NCBI GenBank assembly: GCA_943737045.1
Contig: CALSFV010000007.1
Span: 1,079,001-1,143,000 of the forward strand
Reading direction: 5' to 3'
DNA length: 64,000 bases
Source of the DNA: Parapristionchus giblindavisi
Lineage: Eukaryota; Nematoda; Chromadorea; Rhabditida; Diplogasteridae
A model generated the notes under the pieces. It searched no databases, was not told where the DNA came from, and was given only the letters and a program-made list of their open reading frames with translations. Of the stretch, positions 51,506-63,992 are shown piece after piece. Every line of letters starts with the position of its first letter. Position 1 is the first letter of the stretch. Both the position numbers and the translations under genes were made by a program.

Positions 51506-52244
51506 AATAATATTTATCTTCTCAGCATATTGAATGCAGCAAATGTCAAAGATTATTAATGTGCTGTTGAAAAGTCACGAAAGGAAAAGAAAAAGAGGCG
51601 AGAGTGTGCAAAACGAGGAGTTTTTCTGATTTTATTTTCATTTCGAAACTTTTGATCAGATTACGGCATGTTCTGTCGATCACCTTCTTTACGTTTAAAT
51701 AAATAAATAAATAAAAGAGTATCAAACCTCAGTGGGATCATCCAACTGCTCCATCTTCTTCCATACCATCTTGCCTGAACGAAACATAAATTAACAACCT
51801 TACAAATTATAAATAAAATTATTAATACTCTATTACGCAATGCACATTACATTTCAGGACACGTACAAGAAAATGATTCAATACATAATTTATCATTATC
51901 GATTCATTTCGTTTCTTTTCCTTTCATCACACGCGTTTCATTATATAGCCATGAATATGTATAAATATTATTACCACAAGGGGTAATAAGATATGAATCA
52001 TACCATACGTTGGATGGCAAAAGCTGCCCACGTATGATTATTATTATTATTAATACTAATATATGAATCCTACCGAATAGTTCATGAATGGATCCCGAAT
52101 GTCTGGGTGCAGATGATGATGAGGGAGGCATGGGCAGTCCTCCTCCATTCATACGATGAGGGGCGACATCGTGAGGGGAAGACAACGAGACGTGAGAGAG
52201 TGGTACTGGTCCTCTGTCCGATGACTGCAATAATAATAGTAATA

Positions 52245-52309
<65 letters not shown>

Positions 52310-55300
52310 GATTATTCAGCTATTTACTCATCCTAGAGAAATCGTAGGCAAAGGAACACCCATGCTTATAATACAAAATAACAAATAATTTGAACACCAC
52401 TATGAACACTGCCAAATCTACGAGAGTATACTCACGGCAAATTCTCTTAGAGATAGGTTGTCTTACTGGACTACCATAGTGAAAGGTTAGCTTACTCAAA
52501 ACTCTCTCAAAAAGACACGGTGGATAATACTCTCTCGCTCGAGATTGTAACGGAGACAGGAGTAAGCTAACTAAGTTATCTCATATATGAGAGAACGTTT
52601 CTCTAATTGTCGCATCTTAGATAACCTATGGCTCAAAAATGAGAGTTTGCCGTCTGTGTATTGTCAGAACAGAGCCAAATCAACTATTCAATCAATCAAG
52701 TCATTCGATCACTTATCGATTGTTCACATTTTGTTTCACGACAATGTACCACGCAAATCTATACTCATATTCCTTTATCTGCCTAATAAGTACATGATAA
52801 TACTAACCCCAATGGGCTCTCCATTCAGCGGTCGAATGGGCCGACTTCCTACGGTAGACGCAGATGGAGTCATCGATGAACCTACAATGACGGTACATTT
52901 ATATCAGTTATGACCGCTCAAGAGCCAAATTTGATTCATCTTCATGAGCATTCAGATAGCATAATATTTAAATAAATAAATAATATTCAAAATCTTTGAT
53001 ATTTATCTCCCCGTGGATTCACGATTCGAAAGCGTTCAATGACCATTTTTAGAGGTATAAATGGAAATATTTTAATATTTGGTGGCTCTGAGCGGTCACA
53101 CAACCCAGGAGGGAGGCTATATTCCGTATAAATCAGTGCCGACAGTTGAGACAGGCAAGATATCTGTCGTTATTGGCAATTTTGGCGTCGACACTTACGA
53201 CCCGGTAGAATCGGGTTTCAGGGTTAGACCATATAAACAAAAGGAGTGGCATGAACTATAGCACAACCTGGTACTCGCGAGTCGACGAACGTCTGAAGAG
53301 GATCGAGAAAGTGTTTTATTATTATTATTCATAATAATAATATTATTATTATGAATAATATATCGGTTGAAATGAGGATCAGATTGGAGAGGTCAACCCC
53401 TAATAGATCCTCATTCAACTTAATATCGAGTTTTGATTACTAGGCTGAAAGTTGAACCAGGTTGACAAGATTTAGATGCTAAATATCCACTTCTTCAGTG
53501 GGCAGATTTGTACAAGAAAAATAGAGTGAAAACCCGTATTGGAAAATAAGCAAAATGAGTTCCCAGTCGAGATCCTTTAGCTTAAACACAATTAGAACTT
53601 TTGTTTCTTTTTTCTAACCAAATGGTGAATGTTAAATCGCCTTATATGATTGGTAAATAAGTAATAATAGTTTGGAAAGCAAAAGAGCTTCAGAATTGAG
53701 AGGTCCAAAAAAATGGAGTCACAAGCTCCATTAGACGTTTCAAAACAGAATAACTTTGATTCCGTTTAGATATCTCGATTGAAAAAAGTCATCATTCAGA
53801 ACACTCTAAATCATACATCCAAACATACGATTTCATAAAATATTTTTAGAAGTTTGAATTAAAAGGATAGTTGCTTCTGTCAAGCATTAACACGTGTCTT
53901 CCCTTAGCATTATTCCCAAAATCTTATAGATGCATTTGACAAATCTCTGCAAGAAATAATAGATTTCCTAATTTAAAAAAAATGAGGCGCTCATAGCACT
54001 CAAGCGAATGAGCCTTTGACTTCAAAACTCGTTTATGTTTTAAAATTAATCTCTGCAAAAAGATATATAACGTAATTACAAAATAACAATAAATGATACC
54101 TTATTGACGTGTCCGATCGGCCCTGATGGTACTTCATTGGTGAAGAATCCATAACGAGCGTGAGGGAAATCAGAATAACTGAAAGATATTCGGTATATTG
54201 CATAGGTAGGCGTGTAAAAACGATTTTTTGCTCACTGAATTTCCCCAGCATGCCAAACTATGCTATACTATAATAACTATTTTCAGCTTGTAGTAAAATA
54301 GAAAAAGTATATGATGAATAAATAAAATGTATAAATAGTTCAATAAGTTTAATTACTCATGTTATTTCCTACATCGTTTTATAAGAGCGAATAGTTGTGC
54401 TTGATTAAATTTAAATTTAAAAAGTATTTCAAAGATGTCCTCATTTCATGGTTTAACATGCGCTCTGGTATTTACAAGAACAGAATATTTCAGTGTCTAA
54501 ACTACTCTAGACATTAATAAATAATAATAATTATGTAAATGCACTAGAATATATATAATAACCAACTTTTGAGCTCCTCCTCCTCCTCCTCCAGCACCAT
54601 ATCCTCCATCTCCACCTCTAGTTCGGTCTCTATCACGAGGCTTGCCACTGCGACCGCGGCCTCCCTAAAAAATGAAAATAATAATAAAACAAAATATAAA
54701 ATAAAATACACTATCACGACAAAGTAGTAGCTAGGATTGCCCACGTTTGGGTGAATAGCTCTTGTTTCGAATATGTATCACTTTAAAGATGAAATTGAAA
54801 CTCTTAAGTAATAAACTTAATAAGAAAGACTCCACGAGGAAATCACAATATTATACAATTCGCTATGGATAACACTGTACAGTGTTTCATGCAAATACAT
54901 AAAGTATTACTATTATTATTATTAGTATTAAATAACATACTCTCTTCTTGTTGGCAGAGCCTCCGCCGTTTCCTCCTGCAACACGTGCAGCAGCCTTCTT
55001 CTTCTGTTCCTCAGTCAGCACCGGATTGCCCGATCGTCCTCTCATCTCGAAGGCCGACTAAATATTTATTTATTTATTTTATTAAATAAGAAGAAAAATG
55101 AATCGTTTGAAGATAGACAATTGCAGAAATTAGAATAATGCGTCGCAACAATATGTAAGGTGAAACAAAATAGAGGGAAATAATCTAGAGGGGAAGTTGA
55201 AATGATGCGCAAACTTCAAATGTCATAAATGTCCATATACTATAGTCCTATTAAAATTGGTGGTGATGCTTGAACAAAAACAACTGGCAAATCATCAATC

Positions 55301-56075
55301 ATTTGAACTAAATCCAAGTATAACAACAAGAAAATGATATGGATTGCGAGTTACGAACTCTCACGGCGGCTCAATGATAGTAATTAAGAAGCTCTTGCCT
55401 GAGAAAGAAAGTATCGCAAACTGAGTGATGATAAGCAGTAAAACATCTAGGTTCTCCCAGCGCGAAAGTTGATTACGGTATATCTGGGCGCTCGCTTCTG
55501 ACTAGACCTATCATCAAGTTTTACGATTCGCGAGTCATGCTGAGATGGCTTAGTGGATAGAGCTTTTGTTTAGCGATCCGAACCTCGTAGGTTCGAATCC
55601 CGCCCAGTGCAAATCAACTTTGCCGATTTTTCGTAATGCAAGAGCATTCAAGCCAAAGTTAAATGTAGGGATTTCTCTTAATTGAACCGCCGTGACTCTG
55701 GATTGCGAATTATGGAAGTGACAAGCGTTCTATTCTGCTTTCTACCAAAAGGAACCCGGCTCTACCGTATGCTTAAGACCACACAACAATTTCCAAACAT
55801 GTACTCATAAAATGTAACTTTAATTATACCTGTGGCCGTATGCAAGAACAAAGGGAAAACCGTTTTCCGGGAAAATGTGACGTCATTGAGGTAGGCGGAG
55901 GAATATTGGAAAACGCCTCCGCCTGCGCTAACGACGTCACATTTTCCCGGAAAACGGTTCTTGCATACGGCCCCTGAATGAAACACTATGAAAATAAGAG
56001 CCCAGAAAGGAATAATGGTAGGTTAATAATTACGCAATATAATAAATAAAATGGGCTCACCATAGGGAGTGGCAT
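50877..56075 (-). CDS. Gly/Arg-rich, mostly disordered protein of unknown function
   Basis: Ten minus-strand exons keep frame throughout, 277 residues: 56061-56075, 54941-55057, 54567-54664, 54100-54178, 53268-53292, 52808-52881, 52074-52224, 51728-51774, 51348-51450, 50877-51001. The N-terminal ~75 residues are basic and glycine-rich (GGRGRSGKPRDRDR, YGAGGGGGG), like an RGG-type RNA-binding tail. The middle is Ser/Pro-rich. A short predicted helix, WKKMEQLDDPTEVDNLQ, continuing into MEMISRALKRQQDRR (about 190-225), is the only likely folded or coiled part. The end is Gly/Pro/Tyr-rich (YQGPGFF). I do not recognise the family. The 25-nt exon 53268-53292 is required to keep frame. Exon 3 uses a weak donor (GTTGGT). 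The first exon encodes only MPLPM and follows a TTTCGCAG acceptor. Confidence 0.72.
51575..51660 (+). repeat. dispersed GTCACGAAAGGAAAAG repeat, copy 3
   Basis: GTCACGAAAGGAAAAGAAAA through CGAAACTTTTGATCAGA; same block order as 27033 and 33820. It lies in an intron of the Gly/Arg-rich gene. Confidence 0.65.
52222..52309. repeat. (AAT)n microsatellite
   Basis: Run of AATAAT directly at the 3' end of an intron of the minus-strand Gly/Arg-rich gene. Read on that strand it is a TTA run, ending in the TTGCAG acceptor. Confidence 0.95.
52430..52665. mobile_element. MITE with imperfect TIRs (ACGGCAAACTCTC)
   Basis: The left end ACTCACGGCAAATTCTCTTA is inverted on the right as TGAGAGTTTGCCGTCTG, with further inverted matches inside (GATAGGTT / AACCTATG, and GGTTAGCTTACT / AGTAAGCTAACT around the centre). 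It sits in an intron of the Gly/Arg-rich gene. The ends are approximate. Confidence 0.65.
55360..55695 (+). mobile_element. tRNA-like-containing inverted-terminus repeat, copy 2
   Basis: The left end TCACGGCGGCTCAA and the inverted right end TTGAACCGCCGTGA match at 13 of 14 bases. The tRNA-like core at about 55545-55612 has A box TGGCTTAGTGG and B box GGTTCGAATCC. A 14-bp near-direct repeat, TGGATTGCGARTTA, flanks it (55339-55352 and 55699-55712) and may be the target-site duplication. It is homologous to 22755-23070. Confidence 0.75.
55834..55972. mobile_element. palindromic MITE with CRE-containing arms
   Basis: GGCCGTATGCAAGAAC plus CCGTTTTCCGGGAAAATGTG plus ACGTC on the left is inverted on the right with one 10-bp insertion in the left arm. 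The left arm contains a perfect TGACGTCA (55878-55885); the right arm has CGACGTCA. Confidence 0.82.
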
Positions 56076-58693
56076 ATTTCTCAAAGAAATACTGCGAAAT
56101 ATTCGCTTAATCGGCTTTACAAACGATTAGGTACCGACGCCTACTGAAATGCACACAAAACTGAACTCATTCCGTGCAACGAAGGTTGACATTACAATGA
56201 AATTCATTTAAAACGACAAAATAAATTTAACTACGAAAATATTAAGTTTAGTGAAAATAATTACAGTAAACTATTACAGTACTCTGGAGCAATCGTTGTG
56301 TCACACCATTAAGTTTGCTGAAAAGAAAAAAATTGCACAAAATGTCAGAATACAAATGTCCGAATTGCACAAAACAATTTGCTATTATTTTCCAAGCTCT
56401 AATTTCAATTATAGATTGTATATATTTGAAATGTTTAAATAAAATTCTATTTATTTCACCATCTACTTATCTTTGTTCAAAGCATTGATCCTTCTCTCCG
56501 ATTTGTAGTGCTAATTATTTTTGTTTAAATTATAAAGAATAAATGATTACATATTTATTAAAGTTCTCAACATTATATTATCCATCCATCAACATGGAGT
56601 AGATAGAATCGTTGTGTAAAGAAATTTTCATGCTACCAATTATTTATCTTATTTAACAAAAATCAGCAATCAGCAAATATTAATTCTTTATCATTACTAG
56701 CTAGTAAGCTAGACCACAAATTTGGAGTTTATACTTAAATTTTCTGAACGAATATTTCTAAATGAGATAAAATGTAAGATGCCACTTCAATTATGTCATT
56801 CTATCAAATTGTCTTATCATATTTGAACGGTAATCATAAGACAAGATTCACCTCAGTGAACGTGCGGAAAAAAACAAAACTAATATTTGACAGGAAATAC
56901 GGGTCTTGGTAAGATGGTGTTCGCATCTATCTTCACACTATCAATAGGCCATTTCCTTTGAGAGTCGTATGACAATAGATCAATCTAAATTGGTGAGCTT
57001 GCACAATACGATCTGATAACCAAAAAACATTAAGTTCCTTTATGAAATAAAATCGGTGCGGAGCAGGTCAGACGGGTTAGGTGGTGAGATAATAATGACC
57101 GTGTTGGAGGCGATAAAGTAAGAAATCTTTCCCTTGTCTGGCCCTCGCCGCGCTGATATTTCGCTGCAAGAGTAAGTTTCATGTACACTGTATCTTCAAC
57201 TTTCCGCTTAATAGCAGATACGATTCAGTATTCTAGTCAATCCGTATTTTCTACGGACAATGTAGGCTATCTATATGGAGTATGGAGTTGTTTTGGCTGT
57301 GAACAAAGATAGGAAGAAGAGGAGAGTAATCGAATAGAGTATGCAGTGACAGGGGGCGGAGGGAGAGGGAGGAAAGAGGGGGGGGGGGAGGAGGGAAGGG
57401 AGAGGGAGAAGGGGAGGAAGAAGAGGCAGATGGGAGGAGGAGAAATATAGGAAAAGCAAGGGTTCGGAAGGGAAGGGAAGAATGGAAGCGTGCTGGGTTC
57501 CCAATGCCATTGAAGCGTCTTTTGACTATTCTCTTCTTAGTTCTCTTTTTGAAGAAAAATAGAATGAAATGGTTTTTCTCCAAAAAACGGAGCTTCATTT
57601 TGAACCTTCTTATAACTACAGCGTTTCTTCAACGCGATCATTGAATACTTGGAAAAATGCTATGAAAATACAGTATGGTGCACCATGGTTTACCCGCCTG
57701 TAACTTATGCGTTCTATCTCAATTTTTCATTGTAATTTTTGTTGTTAAAGTATCCTTGTTCTCTTTTATCCAACGATCTACACCCTCCAGTGTGATCTCT
57801 GTTTCGGGTCATTTCCAAATGACGAATTGAGTATGGAGAGAAGAAGAGATAGATTGAAGAGAAATGAGAAAGATAATAGAAGACGAAAGACATTTCAATT
57901 CATCTTCGATTCAGTTGAATAATTTCTTCCCATTGACTAATTTCAGTGCCATCAACTCCAATTCACTCCTAATTTGATTTTATTTTATATATAGTATAAT
58001 TGATATCGTATGATATCTAAAATTAAAAAAAACCCTATATTTTAAATATAATATTTTATTACTATCAAGTGTTTTTTTCAAAAGCTGAGAAAAGATAGAA
58101 CAGAAGAGAAACCGATCCATTTTCTCTCTCACCTACTCGCCTATACTTCCATTCTTTTCTTACTTTGGAACATCACAAGACGATCAGAAAAAATGACCCA
58201 ACTTGAGACTGTTCAAAATTCAATTTTCCTTTTTTTCTTTTCCTCTTTTTGCTATTTTCTATTTAGCTATTTCTCTATTTTCCTATATTCCTATTTCCCT
58301 ATTCAAAGAGAGAACTTTAGAACAATACTTAGGAGGGGGTGACCAAAGAACGTCAAAACTTTCCGCCATTCTTCAATTCCATTCAACTCATCAGTTCCAT
58401 TTCCTTTTATCACTCTCATTGTTTGATTGAAAGATAAGAAAAGGTGTTAAGAGTACGAGAATGAGAGAGGGAGAGGCAGAGAGAGGTAGAGGGATAGGTA
58501 GAAATAGAGGTAGAGGGAGAGGGAGAGCGAGAGGGATAGGTAGAGGTAGAGGGAGAGGGAGAGGGAGAGGTAGAGAGTAGGTTGAGAAAGAACTATCTAA
58601 ACACTGACAACTCCTTCTACGACTATCACTCACGATTTTTTTCTGCAAAACCCAATACTGGATTATTCCCATCCTCTTCTCTTTTCCTCCAAC

Positions 58694-58816
58694 TTTTAAA
58701 GGAACACCCGAGTTATTTGAAACTCTCCGCTCTGGTCACACTCTCTCGCTTTCTTTGTCTATGAGAGAGTATTGCCAATGCGGAGAGCAAAATTAGCTCG
58801 GGTTTGCCTTCAAAGG
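58694..58816. mobile_element. CTCTCCGC hairpin MITE (near-identical to 36991-37112)
   Basis: TTTAAAGGAACACCCGAG, then GAAACTCTCCGCTCTGGTCA, through TAGCTCGGGTTTGCCTTCAA. The stretch from GAAACTCTCC to TTTGCCTT differs from the copy at 36991 at only one or two positions. Confidence 0.88.
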
Positions 58817-59297
58817 TATAACCCCAAAAGTTTGCAACCCCCCCCCCTCTTTGCCAACATATTTTCTCCGAGATTGTTGACAGAGCACAGTGTTGTATGA
58901 AGCATTCCTTAAAATTCCGACACCCTCAGGGTTTATTTGGGGCTAGTCTCTCTCTTCTATTTCGATTGTTTACATTTTTATTGGGAGACTCATCGATTCT
59001 TTGTTATGTTTCATCTATGATAGATATCGTCGTCATTCCTAATCACTCATGATCCCATTCCATCAATGTTATCTCTTCATATGAAACATCGGTAGCATGG
59101 GGTGGTTCACTTATTACGTTCTGTATTTTCCTGGTGCCAACATGAAGCTTGATGTCATTTCTGTCATAGAAACTGTTTTTTCTATCATCTATCTAACAGA
59201 TATTCCCGATCCCATCCCCGATGCGTTCATTTGAAGGAATAAAATATTATTATTATTATTATGATTATTATTATTATTATTATTATTTCATAGATCC

Positions 59298-59395
59298 TCA
59301 CTGGCCTATCACTCTCACTAATTATCACTGACCTAGCAGTGATCACGCGCAAGACTTCGTGTACCTTGAATAACGGGATGTACCTTTACTTTACC
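59298..59395 (+). repeat. SINE-like dispersed repeat, copy c
   Basis: CACTGGCCTATCAC..., CTAGCAGTGATCACG, GACTTCGTGTACCTTGAATA, ACGGGATGTACCTTTACTTT. It follows an ATT trinucleotide run at 59248-59288. Confidence 0.65.
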
Positions 59396-60720
59396 ATAGA
59401 TACTCATACTGGCAATAATCCATGTATAATGCATTCCTCTTTTCATGGTTTGACCTATGTATTGTTCTCTTCTACAAGAGTGCGACTGAACGACTGTAGT
59501 TGTGATATTTTTACCCAAAATTCTCCTTTACATACCTATGTAGTAGGCGTAGCGGCCGACACCATAATGCACATTATTAGCTAACTAATTTATTTTAAAA
59601 TTTACATTTGAGGATCATGCATACTTATTGTTATACATATTAATTTAATTGTCTAATTCATGATCATGATCTATATTCTACAATCTCTGTTCACTACTGA
59701 TTTGATTTCATATCGACCATTTAATCCGATTTCATTCCTTTTCCTCTTTTCTCTTCGGTACACTACTTGTTTCCTCTCGTACCGTCTAGAATTTGAACAA
59801 TTTTCGAATATTTTAAAGTGAGGTTGTTTTTCTGGGTTGGCAAAGATTCTACCCTATGACTAAAATAATGCAAACAACGATGTTTATATTATCCACGGTT
59901 CTGGTTATCCAAAGATCAAAGATCAATCCTCCATTTCCCTTTTCATTAGTGAAATGAATCTTACTTTCATTAGCACATAGTGCTAGTCATGGGTGTAATT
60001 GCAAACCATTTTCTCCTATTCTCGACCTCATTCTGATTTTTACGACAATGTTGTTCGTTGGTATAATTGAATTCCACTCTTGACGTGAGATGTGATCTTT
60101 TAGGTCCTCCTTATTCAATGTACCTGAATCTACGCTCTGACCATACTCTTTCAGTTTATTCATAAGCGAGAGAGTTAAAGACAGAGATTAGAAATCTCTT
60201 TTAAAGATAGCCAAGCTATCGTTTTTGCAAATAAAAAAACACCGAACAAAGCCCTCCTTATCTCTGCCTTTCTCTGCTGTCTCTTATTGTTTCCAGTCAT
60301 ACTTATCATTTTTATCAGTGAAGGCGATCTTCTGACATCATTTTATCGATTTATCACTCCTCCTATCCTCACAAAACTACGAATAATGTTTTCCCTGTTA
60401 TGCTTGTCAGTCGAGTTTACTTTGAAGGCGCGATACCTTTGTCGAGGGGGAGTTAGAGAAAAGTGAGATAGCGTATGGAATGGAGAGAGCGAAGACAACA
60501 ATGGTTACGGCCACTTTAACCAGAGATCACCTCTTGCTTCTCCCCTCGTTTCCTCTTACGTATGTATTCACTTCTTCTTCTTCCCTATTCTATATTGATG
60601 ACACGTGACTTCTTTTGATAAGCATCGATAACAATTAAGTGAAAATTTGCTATTTAAAGGGGTTTCTTCATTTCCCGCACTATTTCTTTGATTTTTGTAG
60701 ATGACAAAGCTCACATCTAT

Positions 60721-60823
60721 CTTTAAAGGCCCAAAAAGAGCCAATTGTTCTTTCGGTTACTGTATCAACGAGGGAGCATTGTGAGAGCTGATAGGAAAAT
60801 TAGCTCGGGATGTGTCTTTAAAG
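60721..60823. mobile_element. degraded hairpin MITE
   Basis: Family ends CTTTAAAGGCCC and TAGCTCGGGATGTGTCTTTA remain; the internal palindrome is eroded. Confidence 0.6.
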
Positions 60824-61715
60824 GGTTTGCAGTGTGCTTTGCGTGCTCTATATTATGCTTCGTTTTTTTGTTCCAAAAGAACATAAAATCGAAGCAAATT
60901 CTAATAATACTCTTTCGTTTGTTTTCATTTTCGTTACTTTTGTCGATAACTAAAACAGTAGTCTGTACGTTCTACCTTTCTCTATGTTCCGCAGACACGT
61001 GACCAGTATGGTAGCAGATATCATATTTATCTTTTTTAGAGGTGAAATAGACAAAACAATACAATATTGAGTTGAATCATTCCTGAATAAAATAAGACGG
61101 AAAAGGGTTTTATGGATATCAATACACATTAGCTAGACTGTAGCATGAAAGAGACAATGAAAACGAAAACAATGCCTTTTATAATTCATAAAAGTCTGCG
61201 TATTTCTTATTTATTACCTTCCCCTTCTTTATCGCTGTTCACTTCATTTTTCTTCATAAACATAATTTGATTAATCTTTAATCCACTGTTCCTTATTTAA
61301 CTTAATTTATCGTTCCGATGTTTCGACAGATTGAAATCAGTTGAGGACGGTATCAAATTTGAAGAAATGGCGGTGTACATATATTATTTGACGCGAGAAT
61401 GGAATGGAGATGAGAAGGAAATGAAGTGAAATATTTGTTTGGCAGTCCCAAGAGTAAATAGAAATATAAATGGTATGTATAATATCGGAATTCATACCAC
61501 TTATGGGTAGTAGTTTATTGTTTTGAACAAGCAAAAATAACAGTATACAATAAATACCCCCATTGCTTCTCGTACCCATTATATCCACTACATTCTATTC
61601 CATCCTATATTTCTATATTTATTATCATTTTTCGCTCGTTTTCAAAACACTTTTTCTTGTTTCATGTAAATAACGACAAAACTTCGACAATTGTTATAAT
61701 TATGATTCATTTCAG

Positions 61716-63729
61716 GGGTAATTATCCTCAAACGGGAGAGGAGATGGTACAGGTGTGTTATTCTTTCCACAAGTTCTACATATTAAAAAAAACACTCATG
61801 TTATGTTTAAACGTCAAGAAAAGAAAACAAAAGTGGGTACGAGTCCGTAGAATCTCCATTTAATTTAATTTAATTTAATTTAATTTATCATACATTGAAT
61901 AAATGTGACAGCAAGTGATAAATGAATAGTGTGAATAATGTTGAGGGGAGGGGGTCGGAGAGAGGGGAGGGGCCATTTGTGAATATGAACCCGGTGTGAC
62001 ACCCCGCGACCTCAATTATTAAGTCAGACATTATATTCTAAGTAACGTAGTATTTTTATTCTCCACTAGCAATTCGATTGGATTGCGGGTACTCCGGGGT
62101 CCCAGGGCTAACATTTACGAAGAAAGATTCTGCGGGCTTCTAAAAAGGGGAGAGTTTTTACTACTCATATTTTATTTTAGTAACTTTTGAGTAGAGCACA
62201 AAAACGGACGAATGTAGTTTGATTGGGAAAATATGTGATCTTTGTCAAAGGTACTTTCTCACACAATACTCTCGTTGTTCGAGATGAAATACTCAGCGAA
62301 ATTGAAAAGGTGTTGCTGATCTTCCATTAAGGTTAAACACTCTATAGTATCTCGAATTACTTGTGCAGAGCTGCAACACTATAACAAAGATCCATTTTAA
62401 ACATTCAAAAGACATTTATCAAGAGTATCAACGAGATTAATATGTACATTGATGACGTACTTTCCATTCCTCCCCTCACCTCACTGATATACACTGTGTG
62501 TAGCAGGGCAGTGCGGAACATACTTTTCGGAAAATTTCGGAAAAAGGAAATTTTCCGAAATTTTTTCACGGAAAATTCGGAAAATGGGAAAATCGGAAAA
62601 CGGAAAATGCACAACCCTGGTGTGTAGTGAGATACATCTCAACCAATAACTACAAGTTCAGTATCATAAATAGTCGATCGCTCACAATTCCATCACAATC
62701 TCAATCACAATCTCAAAGTCGATCACAATTTAAAAAATCAATTATTGATCTAATATTTTCAGCCCTACAAAGAATGCGCGACTTCAGAAGAAACAGCGAG
62801 AGCGATCGATAGTAAAAAGACGGTAGGTGATTTCACCCTTGCTTGATATACTGTACCTCGTCGTTCCAGGACCCAGAATCATTGGGAAGTCAACAGGCGT
62901 CCAGTGGAAAATGTGCCTTTGTCGGACAGAAAGCGAAGAGTTTCGTACCCATCGTAGATTGGCTTCCTAAGTAAGCGAAAATTTAGAATTATTGATATTT
63001 TCATCAATAAATCTACCGTCAAATTCAGATATGCATGGAAGGAAAACCTTCACGGTGACATTATCGCTGGACTTACAGTAGGAATCATGCATGTGCCTCA
63101 AGGTTTGAGCATTTAATCGCACGTTAGTTCAGCCTCTGTAACAGCGGGGCCACAATGAAGGTTGGGAGAATCACGTTTTCCACCTTATGGAGAATGCGAG
63201 GCGGATGACAGGCGGGTTTGGTGGGCTATATTAGAGAGGGTGTGCGTGCGAGATGGCATCAAATGATTCTCTCTGTCACACTCTCCGCCGCGTCACCAAA
63301 CCTGTCTCAGGTGCGCCGCTCTGACTACTGAACTATCGTCTCATTACAATGAGATTGTGAAAACACACCAAACAGCGCACCACAGTGATGGCAAAAGTCG
63401 CCTTAGCATCTCTTTTGCCTCGCTATTCCCATCTCTCTCGCATTTTGAACTAACGTGAATCGCAAGAACAAGATATATTTCGAGGATATCTATATATAGA
63501 AACTGTAAATCAATAACTGTGTTCTTCAAAGCTTTACCATACAAAATCATTAATTCAGACTATTGAATGGTTATTGGAGTGGCAATAATAATAATAATTT
63601 TAAAATCATGAAATTCAGGAATGGCATATGCATCCCTCGCGTCAGTCCCGCCAATCGTTGGTCTCTACTCGTCATTCTTCGCTTCTACATTCTACATGTT
63701 TTTCGGGACCTCTCGTCATATCTCGATCG
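61716..63729 (+). CDS. SLC26/SulP-family anion transporter, 5' part (gene continues past the window)
   Basis: Four firm exons: 62763-62822, 62870-62970, 63029-63102 and 63619-63729, all in frame, ending in phase 1 at a GTAGGT donor. A fifth, tentative upstream exon is 61716-61752 (encodes [11 protein letters not shown], joins in phase). The translated piece runs from a cytoplasmic N-terminus ([16 protein letters not shown]) to [14 protein letters not shown] and [20 protein letters not shown], then FGTSRHISI. This is the SulP signature and first transmembrane segments. Members exchange sulfate, chloride, bicarbonate, oxalate or iodide across the plasma membrane. The substrate cannot be told from this part. 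The start codon was not located, and the remaining membrane segments and STAS domain must lie beyond 64000. Confidence 0.9.
62504..62619. mobile_element. hAT-like MITE, 116 bp, TIR CAGGG
   Basis: It starts CAGGGCAGTGCGGAA and ends GCACAACCCTG, flanked by the exact 8-bp duplication GTGTGTAG (62496-62503 and 62620-62627). The interior consists of TTCGGAAAA / TTTTCCGAA words. It lies in an SLC26 intron. Confidence 0.88.
63120..63457. mobile_element. MITE with 12-bp TIR CACGTTAGTTCA, 338 bp
   Basis: Perfect inverted ends CACGTTAGTTCA / TGAACTAACGTG are flanked by a 5-bp direct repeat, AATCG (63115-63119 and 63458-63462). The interior is partly self-complementary (GGCGGGTTTGGTG against CACCAAACCTGTC). 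It lies in an SLC26 intron. Confidence 0.75.
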
Positions 63730-63824
63730 GTAGGTCATTTCTATTGAAGGAACCTTATTCGGGCTATAATGCATGCATTGAGTTTCGAACCGATCAGTGC
63801 CCCAGCAAATGCACGACCCCATAT

Positions 63825-63897
63825 CTTGGAACTCTCAGCTCTGGCAATGCTTTCTCGCTTTCTTTATCCGCGATAGAGTATTGCCAAAGCGGAGAGT
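63825..63897. mobile_element. CTCTCCGC hairpin MITE, core only
   Basis: GAACTCTCAGCTCTGGCAAT paired with ATTGCCAAAGCGGAGAGTC. The family termini are missing, and a SINE-like copy begins 6 bp later. Confidence 0.75.
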
Positions 63898-63902
63898 CGT
63901 TG

Positions 63903-63992
63903 AGGTAAAGGTAATGGTAAAGGTACAACCCGTTATTCAAGGCACACGAAGTCCTGCGGGTTATCACTGCTAGGCCAGTGATATTTCAAGGC
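63903..63992 (-). repeat. SINE-like dispersed repeat, copy d
   Basis: AGGTAAAGGTAATGGTAAAG, CAACCCGTTATTCAAGG, CACACGAAGTCCTGCGGG, ATCACTGCTAGGCCAGTGAT. The best-preserved copy of the four. Confidence 0.7.

Larger units (their letters stand above)
56076..61715. other. 5.6 kb divergent intergenic region
   Basis: It lies between the 5' end of the Gly/Arg-rich gene (-) and the first tentative SLC26 exon (+). No exon chain is supported. It contains a purine tract at 57352-57430 (GGGAG-rich), GA satellite at 58455-58580, a hairpin MITE at 58694-58816, a SINE-like copy at 59298-59395 and a degraded MITE at 60721-60823. The missing N-terminal exons of the SLC26 gene may lie here. Confidence 0.45.
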
